Positions 1-4,368 of a stretch of DNA of 6,690 bases are shown here, one piece after another. Location: the NCBI GenBank assembly GCA_002794515.1, contig PGTJ01000136.1:1-6690 (forward strand), written 5' to 3'. Under the pieces are notes generated by a model, which saw nothing but the letters and a program-made list of their open reading frames with translations, did not search any database and was not told the origin of the DNA. The translations under genes and the position numbers were made by a program. This stretch comes from Phototrophicales bacterium (GTDB lineage: Bacteria; Chloroflexota; Anaerolineae; Aggregatilineales; Phototrophicaceae). Positions within the stretch are counted from its first letter, which is position 1; each line of letters begins with the position of its first letter.

Positions 1-1
1 C

Positions 2-496
2 ACCGAGACAACGACTATCCGCTTCAATGAGCGCTATGTGACCAGCTTTACGGCAAACATCGATGGCACAGCATCACCCAGTTTGGGGGGCATCATCGGC
101 GGTAGCGAGACATTGCCCTATCAGACGGAATTACAATCGGCAGTGTTGTTGCAATCGGGCAGTAGTGTCCCGAACAGCATCGCGCCCAATAACAAATTTG
201 ATGTATATGCCTTTGACGGCTTGGTGGGGGATGTGGTGACGATTAGCATGACCGCCACCTCACCAACACTCGACCCATTGTTGTTCTTGATAGACCCCAA
301 TGGAATCGAGATTGCCCGAAATGATGATGCCAATGCCGATACGCGCAACTCGCTTATCAATCGTCTGACGTTGGCGGCAAATGGTCGCTATTACATTCTC
401 GCAACCCACTTCGGCGCGATTTATGGTGGCACAACGGGTCCATATACGATTTCGTTGCAAATTGAACGCCCCGTACCACCGACCGAAACACCATAA
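2..496 (+). CDS. Secreted PPC-domain protein, C-terminal part (5' end outside window)
   Basis: The reading frame is open from the first bases of the window, so only the last 164 residues are seen; a GTG at 38 is internal and not a credible start. Residues about 46-153 match the bacterial pre-peptidase C-terminal (PPC) domain: a beta-sandwich pattern with a FDVYAFDGLVGDVVTISM-type strand pair, then LDPLLFLIDPNGIEIARNDDAN and a NGRYYILA strand ending in GPYTISLQI. PPC domains usually sit on secreted enzymes or surface proteins and help folding or binding; they are not catalytic. The protein ends in a Pro/Thr tail (PVPPTETP). About 45 residues before the PPC domain resemble no domain I can name and may be a linker from an earlier domain. 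What the missing N-terminal part does, for example whether it is a peptidase or only repeats of PPC, cannot be told here. It is closed by a terminator, so it ends its transcript. Confidence 0.8.
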   Translation, partial: TETTTIRFNERYVTSFTANIDGTASPSLGGIIGGSETLPYQTELQSAVLLQSGSSVPNSIAPNNKFDVYAFDGLVGDVVTISMTATSPTLDPLLFLIDPNGIEIARNDDANADTRNSLINRLTLAANGRYYILATHFGAIYGGTTGPYTISLQIERPVPPTETP

Positions 497-520
497 ACAG
501 ATTGATATAACCTATCAAGG

Positions 521-552
521 ACGGGTATGATAACCTATCATGCCCGTTTTTT
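521..552 (+). terminator. Intrinsic terminator after the PPC-domain gene
   Basis: A 12-bp stem (521-532 with 536-547, one T-G wobble at 526/542) closes a 3-base loop and runs directly into six T residues (547-552). It begins 24 bases after the stop codon. This is a textbook Rho-independent terminator in the plus direction. Confidence 0.9.
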
Positions 553-567
553 GTTGTTGAATGCTTA

Positions 568-585
568 ATTGTGACTAGCCACAAT
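568..585. promoter_or_regulatory. Palindrome, candidate operator (ATTGTG-N6-CACAAT)
   Basis: Two perfect 6-base arms, ATTGTG (568-573) and CACAAT (580-585), flank a 6-base centre in which two more base pairs match, giving 8 of 9 symmetric positions. It overlaps the candidate -35 box of the downstream lipoprotein gene, where a dimeric repressor could block RNA polymerase. No poly-T follows, so it is not a terminator. The binding protein is unknown. Confidence 0.4.
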
Positions 586-604
586 CGTTAAACTGCGCTA
601 TACT
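576..604 (+). promoter_or_regulatory. Candidate sigma-70-type promoter for the lipoprotein gene
   Basis: TAGCCA (576-581, 4 of 6 matches to TTGACA) lies 17 bases before TATACT (599-604, 5 of 6 matches to TATAAT). Transcription would start near 611, giving a leader of about 100 bases before the ATG at 710. The leader contains a small hairpin (664-668 with 674-678). The promoter lies just past the upstream terminator, as expected for an independent unit. Confidence 0.45.
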
Positions 605-709
605 TTTGTAAATTTTTTAGATGACCGCACTCAGGAAACCAATCCTAGGCATTTACCTTGATGACCATCAGACATGGTATGACCAGTTTACACCGAGAGA
701 GAAAATAAC

Positions 710-1390
710 ATGAAGTTGCGAACAATTTTGATATTTGTTGGTTTAATTTTCGTGATTGCCGCGTGCGCGCCAACCCCCCAACTCAGAAGTGACCGCTTAT
801 TACAAGATAATAGCTTCGTAACTGATGTTGAAGGGTGTGAACTCCCTTGTTGGCGTGGGATTACCCCAGGCGTGACGCGCTGGAATGATGCACTGAATAT
901 CATCCGTGATGACCCCAACCTCACCAGTTTACAAACGCGCACTGATGAAGCCACCAAACAAATCGGCGCGGCATGGGCGCAAAAAGATGGTGATAATTGC
1001 TGTCAGATGTTCTCGCGGGATGGTCAAACCGTTTCGTTTATTGTGGCACAAACCACCCCCCGTTATCGTTTGGGTGAGGTGATTCAAAAGCACGGTGAAC
1101 CACAGTATCTCATTGGTGATGTGGTGAGCAGTGACCAAGCGTTAATCAGTGTGTATTATCCCGATATTCCGATGTTGATTTATGTGTTTGTGGCAGGGGA
1201 GGGTGGTCAAATCACCGATCGGAGCGAAGTGGTCGGCTTTGCCTATCTGACACAAGACCTGATGAACGAATTGTTGACCACCAGCAATTTGCACGCATGG
1301 GAAGGTTTAGATAAGACATTTAGCGATTATATGAACAGCGATTTTGAATTGACCCCCGTGCCAACGGCAGAAGCCACACCTGCAAGCTAA
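710..1390 (+). CDS. Lipoprotein of uncharacterised family with a CxLPCWxGIxPG motif
   Basis: The protein has 226 residues. It starts with a lipoprotein signal peptide: basic start (MKLR), hydrophobic stretch 6-18, and lipobox VIAAC with Cys19 as the lipidated residue, so the mature protein is anchored to the outer face of a membrane. Residues 43-60 carry the striking motif CELPCWRGITPGVTRWND (Cys43, Cys47, Trp48, Gly50, Pro53), and Cys97-Cys98 form a second cysteine pair that could make disulfides. Residues 120-160 (LGEVIQKHGEPQYL followed by beta-strand-like sequence) recall the helix-turn-strand layout of BamE/SmpA-like folds, but this is only a resemblance. The end is a low-complexity Pro/Thr/Ala tail. 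I remember similar unnamed lipoproteins in Chloroflexota. The ATG at 710 is chosen because it places the signal peptide at the very start; its ribosome site is weak (GAGAGAG at 695-701). Function unknown. Confidence 0.82.
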   Translation: MKLRTILIFVGLIFVIAACAPTPQLRSDRLLQDNSFVTDVEGCELPCWRGITPGVTRWNDALNIIRDDPNLTSLQTRTDEATKQIGAAWAQKDGDNCCQMFSRDGQTVSFIVAQTTPRYRLGEVIQKHGEPQYLIGDVVSSDQALISVYYPDIPMLIYVFVAGEGGQITDRSEVVGFAYLTQDLMNELLTTSNLHAWEGLDKTFSDYMNSDFELTPVPTAEATPAS

Positions 1391-1446
1391 TCATTGGTTA
1401 TTTCCTGCGCCTGATTTGTATCACCGCAGTGTATATCAAAACTTAT

Positions 1447-1476
1447 AGGCAGATTTTCACCCGAAAATCTGCCTTT
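1447..1476 (+). terminator. Intrinsic terminator after the lipoprotein gene
   Basis: A perfect 11-bp stem (1448-1458 with 1463-1473, extended by A1447-T1474) closes a 4-base ACCC loop. It is followed by only a short T run (1474-1476, then CAT). Position 57 bases after the stop codon and the strong stem support termination, though the T tract is poor. Confidence 0.7.
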
Positions 1477-1509
1477 CATGCCCTTAGTGCATGGTTTAAT
1501 TTGTCGGTC

Positions 1510-1518
1510 TGTTATATT
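1510..1518 (+). promoter_or_regulatory. Candidate extended -10 promoter for the S1 protein gene
   Basis: TGTTATATT combines a TGn extension (1510-1512) with a -10 box TATATT (1513-1518). No good -35 box is found 15-19 bases upstream, which fits an extended -10 promoter. Transcription would begin near 1525, giving a 20-base leader. The acyl-CoA dehydrogenase gene in this window has almost the same nonamer, TGTTATAAT (4316-4324). Confidence 0.45.
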
Positions 1519-1529
1519 TTAGTCGATGT

Positions 1530-1535
1530 AAGGAG
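1530..1535 (+). promoter_or_regulatory. Strong Shine-Dalgarno of the S1 protein gene
   Basis: AAGGAG at 1530-1535 is nearly the full anti-Shine-Dalgarno complement and lies 9 bases before the ATG at 1545. It fixes that start codon. It is the strongest ribosome site in the window and suggests that the product is well translated. Confidence 0.8.
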
Positions 1536-1544
1536 TCGGGGCAT

Positions 1545-2243
1545 ATGAGCGAAGAAACAACCCCAAAAGCAGTAAACGATCTCAAGTTAGGTATGGCAAT
1601 TGAAGGCACAGTAAAGCGCATCGAAATTTATGGCGCATTTGTGGATATTGGTGTCGGGCAGGATGGTCTGTTACATGTATCGCAATTGGGCAAGCCTGAT
1701 GTGAAAAGTGTGGCGGATGTCCTCAAAGTGGGCGAAAAAATCACCGTTTATGTATATAAAATCGAAAATGGGCGCGTGGCATTGACGATGGTCCCCCAAC
1801 CCACCTTGAGCTGGGATAATATCGAAGAAGGGCAAACCCTCACGGGTAAAGTTGTTCGCATCGAAAACTTTGGTGTGTTTGTCGATATTGGTGCAGAACG
1901 CCCTGGTATGGTGCATGTGTCTGAATTGGCAGATGGTTATGTCAAAAATCCGGGCGATGTCGTCAAAGAGGGCGAAGAAGTCCAAGTGCGCGTGTTAAAA
2001 ATCAACCGCAAGAAGCGCCAAATTGACCTGAGCATGAAGACACAATCTGAAGCGTATGAACCTGAAACGGTCAGCGAAGAAGATGAGAAGATGCTCACCG
2101 CGATGGAACTGGCTTTCCGTAAAGCGATGGGCAAGGATGATGTGTCTTCGAGCAAAAATACCACTAAAAATCGCCGCGATAATCGCAAAACACAAGAAGA
2201 TATTATCGCCCGCACCCTCCGCGAACATAGTAACACAAAGTAA
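1545..2243 (+). CDS. Protein with two S1 RNA-binding domains
   Basis: The protein has 232 residues. The first S1 (OB-fold) domain is at about 13-83 (GMAIEGTVKRIEIYGAFVDI, then GLLHVSQL); the second, closer to consensus, is at about 92-166 (GQTLTGKVVRIENFGVFVDI, GMVHVSEL, VRVLKINRKKRQIDLSMK). The paired aromatic residues in YGAFVDI and FGVFVDI are the typical RNA-contacting strand. The last 65 residues form an acidic stretch (EPETVSEEDEK), a probable helix (MLTAMELAFRKAMG) and a basic Lys/Arg/Asn-rich end that may add RNA or ribosome contact. It is far shorter than ribosomal protein S1 of Proteobacteria (about 550 residues) and lacks KH, PNPase and RNase E catalytic parts. It resembles small S1-domain proteins that act in translation or RNA stability in the cytoplasm. 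Its exact role, and whether it serves as this organism's ribosomal S1, are open. Confidence 0.88.
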   Translation: MSEETTPKAVNDLKLGMAIEGTVKRIEIYGAFVDIGVGQDGLLHVSQLGKPDVKSVADVLKVGEKITVYVYKIENGRVALTMVPQPTLSWDNIEEGQTLTGKVVRIENFGVFVDIGAERPGMVHVSELADGYVKNPGDVVKEGEEVQVRVLKINRKKRQIDLSMKTQSEAYEPETVSEEDEKMLTAMELAFRKAMGKDDVSSSKNTTKNRRDNRKTQEDIIARTLREHSNTK

Positions 2244-2265
2244 ATCATGATGATCAACCAAATAT

Positions 2266-2297
2266 GAGGGGTATATCGCTATTTCGATATGCCCCTC
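2266..2297 (+). terminator. Long hairpin between convergent genes, probable terminator
   Basis: A 13-bp stem (2266-2278 with 2285-2297) closes a CTATTT loop between the S1 gene (ends 2243) and the VKOR gene (ends 2326). The one imperfect pair, T2272-G2291, is a U-G wobble in plus-strand RNA but an A-C mismatch in minus-strand RNA, so the plus transcript folds better. T tracts are poor on both sides (GTTGGGTT on plus, ATATTTGG on minus). It may stop both transcripts. Confidence 0.65.
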
Positions 2298-2325
2298 GTT
2301 GGGTTGGCAGGTGTTAGAAGTGCAT

Positions 2326-2841
2326 TTATGCTTCGTTCACATCTGGTCTATTGAGGAACAAAATCAGCCTGCCGATATACACCACAAATAATACCGTCAT
2401 ATTGGCTTCGTGCATCAAACACCACACACAAAATGCCTTTAGCCAGAAGGCTTGCACATAAACCAGATACATCGAGAATAAAAAGGCGAATGTGACGATG
2501 CCAAATGTGAGTGGGATGCCCCATTCACGAAACAGGGGAATGCGTTTTTCAAACAAAATCATCAGCCCAATCACAACATATGTCGCAAATCCAAGCCATG
2601 CGATAGCGATGCCAGAACGAATCGGAAATTCGGAATAGATGCTATTTTGCACCACATCGCAATTAAATCCGCCTTCGCCTGCGCCCGGACACGCCATTGG
2701 CACATTGGTAAGTTTGACATAACTGAGATATCCACTGACGAATAAACCAAATACAACCAGCACCAATGCCAAATTGCGTAAATTCAGCCATTTGCTGGCG
2801 GGATTATGTGATTGTGAAGTGGTTGCCATTTGTGTAGACAT
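2326..2841 (-). CDS. Vitamin K epoxide reductase (VKOR) family membrane protein
   Basis: The protein has 171 residues with four hydrophobic helices at about 22-44, 75-97, 108-130 and 138-163. It carries the four cysteines of the VKOR family: loop Cys51 and Cys61 (CPG...NCDVV) after helix 1, and the active-site CVWC (Cys138, Cys141) at the start of helix 4. The family sequence NSIYSEFPIRSGIAIAWLG follows the loop pair. Bacterial VKOR enzymes replace DsbB: they take electrons from a periplasmic thioredoxin-like oxidase and pass them to quinone, driving disulfide formation in exported proteins. Here there is no fused thioredoxin domain, so the partner must be encoded elsewhere. The first ATG is chosen because AAAGGA lies 10 bases upstream; Met5 is an unlikely alternative. 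The gene follows moeA by 15 bases and is its operon partner. All key residues are present, so the enzyme looks functional; direct vitamin K metabolism is not implied. Confidence 0.9.
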   Translation of the reverse strand: MSTQMATTSQSHNPASKWLNLRNLALVLVVFGLFVSGYLSYVKLTNVPMACPGAGEGGFNCDVVQNSIYSEFPIRSGIAIAWLGFATYVVIGLMILFEKRIPLFREWGIPLTFGIVTFAFLFSMYLVYVQAFWLKAFCVWCLMHEANMTVLFVVYIGRLILFLNRPDVNEA

Positions 2842-2851
2842 GTGACGAAAA

Positions 2852-2857
2852 TCCTTT
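2852..2857 (-). promoter_or_regulatory. Shine-Dalgarno of the VKOR gene, overlapping the moeA stop
   Basis: On the minus strand AAAGGA shares its first A with the TGA stop of moeA and stands 10 bases before the VKOR ATG. Ribosomes ending moeA would thus sit on the next ribosome site, which favours coupled translation and supports a single operon. Confidence 0.65.
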
Positions 2858-4119
2858 CAATTGATATAGAGTAACTCATTTTTTAATAAGCGCACGGGAT
2901 AAATTTCACCTGCTTGGGCGGTGGTTGTGCCTGCTGGTAAGATGAGCAAACCATCGGCTTTCGACATGGAGATCAGTGCGCTGGATGTTTGCGTGCCTGT
3001 GAGGGTGGCTATCCATTCACCAGCATCAGATTTATGGAGCATCACACGCAGATAGCTTTCGCGTCCATCAGAGGTGACATCATGGCTCAGGCGGGCGTTC
3101 AGTGTCTGGATATGAACAGATTTGCCCATCATCTTATACAAAGCGGGGCGCACAAACACCTCAAATGTGACCATCGCCGAGACGGGGTTGCCCGGTAGCC
3201 CAAAAAACGGGATGTCGCGGATATGTCCGAATGCCAACGGCTTGCCCGGTCGGATATTGATGCGCCAAAAATCCACCTGACCCAATTCTATCAAAATATC
3301 GCGGATAAAATCTGCTGCGCCAACCGACACGCCTGCGCTGGAAATGAGCATATCAGGTTTGAGCGATAACGCATCGTGGAACATGGCGCGGATACTTTCT
3401 GGGGTATCTTTCGCGGTTGGGAGCAAAATCGGCTCGGCATCACATGCCAAGACCAGCCCCGCGAGGGTATAACGATTGCTATCATAAATCTGACCATCTT
3501 GGAGGGGTTGCCCCAGTTCGGCGAGTTCATCCCCGTTGGATAGAATTGCCACACGCGGGCGTTTATAAACGGGCAGGGTTGCTATGCCTAATGACGCACA
3601 GATCCCAATCTCTTGTGGGCGTAGATAATCGCCCGCTTGGGCGATGATGTCGCCTGTGGTTAAATCTTCGCCGATAGGGCGGATATAATCCCCCTGTTTG
3701 AGGGCGCGGAAGATTTTCACAATGGGTTGTAATGTTGATGTGTCGTTTTTATCCCATTCACCATCGGTATTTTCGACTGGCACAACGGCAGTCGCGCCAT
3801 TGGGTATTGGCGCGCCCGTCATAATACGCGCTGCCTCGCCCGCGCCGAGCGGGCGGGTGGGGAATGTCCCTGCACGGATGTCCATCACCACATTGAGCGA
3901 TATAGGGTTATCTTTGTTGGCATGGGCAATATCTTCTGCACGCACCGCATAGCCGTCCATGCCTGAATTGGCGAAGGTGGGTAGGGCGTTTGGTGCGGTG
4001 ATGGTCTGGGCGAGGATACGGTAATATGCGCCCATAAGGGGGATATCCTCATGGGGTAAGGTCTGAATTTGATTCAAAATGCGATTTAACGCATCATGTA
4101 CACTCAATAAATCGGACAA
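2857..4119 (-). CDS. moeA: Molybdopterin molybdenumtransferase MoeA
   Basis: This 420-residue protein has normal MoeA length and contains the full set of family blocks: LLSVHDAL at the start, SGMDGYA (52-58), MTGAPIP (100-106), GED (150-152), SNGDEL (184-189), GQIYDSNR (199-206), SSAGVSVGAAD (250-260), PGKP (281-284) and GLPGNPVSA (297-305), then the small beta-barrel domain IV. MoeA inserts molybdate into adenylated molybdopterin, the last step in making molybdenum cofactor, in the cytoplasm. Small deviations from the Escherichia coli protein are Asn185 for Thr in STGDEL, and Ala252 and Ala258 in GGVSVGEAD; Asp260 is kept. The start is a TTG: a TAA stop lies three codons upstream, no in-frame ATG or GTG exists before the conserved block, and AGGA is found 10 bases upstream. 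It heads an operon with the VKOR gene. No other molybdenum cofactor gene is in the window. Confidence 0.95.
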   Translation of the reverse strand: MSDLLSVHDALNRILNQIQTLPHEDIPLMGAYYRILAQTITAPNALPTFANSGMDGYAVRAEDIAHANKDNPISLNVVMDIRAGTFPTRPLGAGEAARIMTGAPIPNGATAVVPVENTDGEWDKNDTSTLQPIVKIFRALKQGDYIRPIGEDLTTGDIIAQAGDYLRPQEIGICASLGIATLPVYKRPRVAILSNGDELAELGQPLQDGQIYDSNRYTLAGLVLACDAEPILLPTAKDTPESIRAMFHDALSLKPDMLISSAGVSVGAADFIRDILIELGQVDFWRINIRPGKPLAFGHIRDIPFFGLPGNPVSAMVTFEVFVRPALYKMMGKSVHIQTLNARLSHDVTSDGRESYLRVMLHKSDAGEWIATLTGTQTSSALISMSKADGLLILPAGTTTAQAGEIYPVRLLKNELLYIN

Positions 4120-4129
4120 GGATGTTTAT

Positions 4130-4135
4130 TCCTAT
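4130..4135 (-). promoter_or_regulatory. Ribosome site supporting the TTG start of moeA
   Basis: On the minus strand ATAGGA ends 10 bases before the TTG at 4119. The same spacing is seen at the VKOR gene. Together with the upstream in-frame TAA (4128-4126), it makes TTG the most likely start. Confidence 0.55.
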
Positions 4136-4194
4136 CAGCATGTTTTGGGGCATAGTGGTTCATGCCTGATCAATATGACAAATATTCACATGAG

Positions 4195-4204
4195 GCAATA
4201 TTGC
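4195..4204. repeat. Perfect 10-base palindrome GCAATATTGC
   Basis: The palindrome lies just downstream of the predicted moeA transcription start (near 4211 on the minus strand). It could be a short operator or part of a hairpin in the moeA leader. Nothing identifies a binding protein, and a 10-base palindrome can arise by chance. Confidence 0.25.
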
Positions 4205-4217
4205 TCCTCTGTATACT

Positions 4218-4246
4218 ATCATAGCGCAAAATCAATGGGTGGTAAA
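4218..4246 (-). promoter_or_regulatory. Candidate promoter of the moeA-VKOR operon
   Basis: On the minus strand TTTACC (4246-4241, 4 of 6 matches) lies exactly 17 bases before TATGAT (4223-4218, 5 of 6 matches). Transcription would start near 4211, leaving a leader of about 90 bases before the TTG. The leader shows no recognisable molybdenum-cofactor riboswitch core, although it contains the GCAATATTGC palindrome and TGCCT/AGGCA arms. Confidence 0.4.
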
Positions 4247-4264
4247 TTTTGTAAGGAATTTTTT

Positions 4265-4300
4265 ATGACCATTGCCATGTTTGCTTGTCGTGGCATGTGA
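4265..4300 (+). other. Possible 11-residue leader peptide ORF
   Basis: An ATG at 4265 follows AAGGA (4253-4257) by 7 bases, ideal for initiation, and reads MTIAMFACRGM before TGA. It ends 68 bases before the acyl-CoA dehydrogenase ATG. It lies upstream of the best predicted promoter (4316-4324), so it would be made only from an earlier start. It may equally be chance. Confidence 0.2.
4273..4295. repeat. Inverted repeat TGCCA-N13-TGGCA upstream of the acyl-CoA dehydrogenase promoter
   Basis: Arms at 4273-4277 and 4291-4295 are perfect complements with a 13-base spacer. The site ends about 24 bases before the -10 box, where an activator or repressor could act. The arms are short and the spacing is not diagnostic of any regulator I can name. 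Confidence 0.25.
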
Positions 4301-4315
4301 GGACATTGCCCATTG

Positions 4316-4324
4316 TGTTATAAT
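4316..4324 (+). promoter_or_regulatory. Extended -10 promoter of the acyl-CoA dehydrogenase operon
   Basis: TGTTATAAT contains a perfect TATAAT (4319-4324) and the TGn extension (4316-4318). No good -35 box is seen at the usual distance (TGTGAG at 17 bases), as is common with extended -10 promoters. Transcription would start near 4331, 38 bases before the ATG at 4369, which argues against the TTG at 4339 as start. Confidence 0.6.
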
Positions 4325-4353
4325 CATGACTATCGCAGTTGAATATTATTTTT

Positions 4354-4357
4354 GGAG
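4354..4357 (+). promoter_or_regulatory. Ribosome site deciding the acyl-CoA dehydrogenase start
   Basis: GGAG at 4354-4357 lies 11 bases before ATG 4369, a little long but acceptable. It lies inside the longer open frame that begins with TTG 4339, so it supports ATG 4369 as the true start over the longer form. Confidence 0.55.
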
Positions 4358-4368
4358 ATATTGATAAA

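Noticed and set aside
38..496. GTG at 38 as start of a complete small protein
   Set aside because: The frame is open upstream to the window edge, no ribosome site precedes GTG, there is no signal peptide, and the PPC domain is normally attached to a larger secreted protein.
2056..2250. 64-codon frame overlapping the end of the S1 gene
   Set aside because: It is in another frame of a clear coding region, and its basic composition is explained by the Lys/Glu codons of the S1 tail read out of frame.
4120..4211. Molybdenum-cofactor riboswitch in the moeA leader
   Set aside because: The leader is only about 90 bases and I cannot recognise the conserved core; only short symmetric arms are present. 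A covariance-model search would decide.
4079..4300. 73-codon plus-strand open frame across the moeA start and intergenic region
   Set aside because: It runs antisense over the moeA start, has no family resemblance and no ribosome site at its beginning. Only its last 11 codons have a plausible start, listed separately.
4339..4368. TTG at 4339 as start of the acyl-CoA dehydrogenase
   Set aside because: It would begin about 8 bases after the predicted transcription start, has no ribosome site, and the extra ten residues do not resemble the family. ATG 4369 has GGAG upstream.
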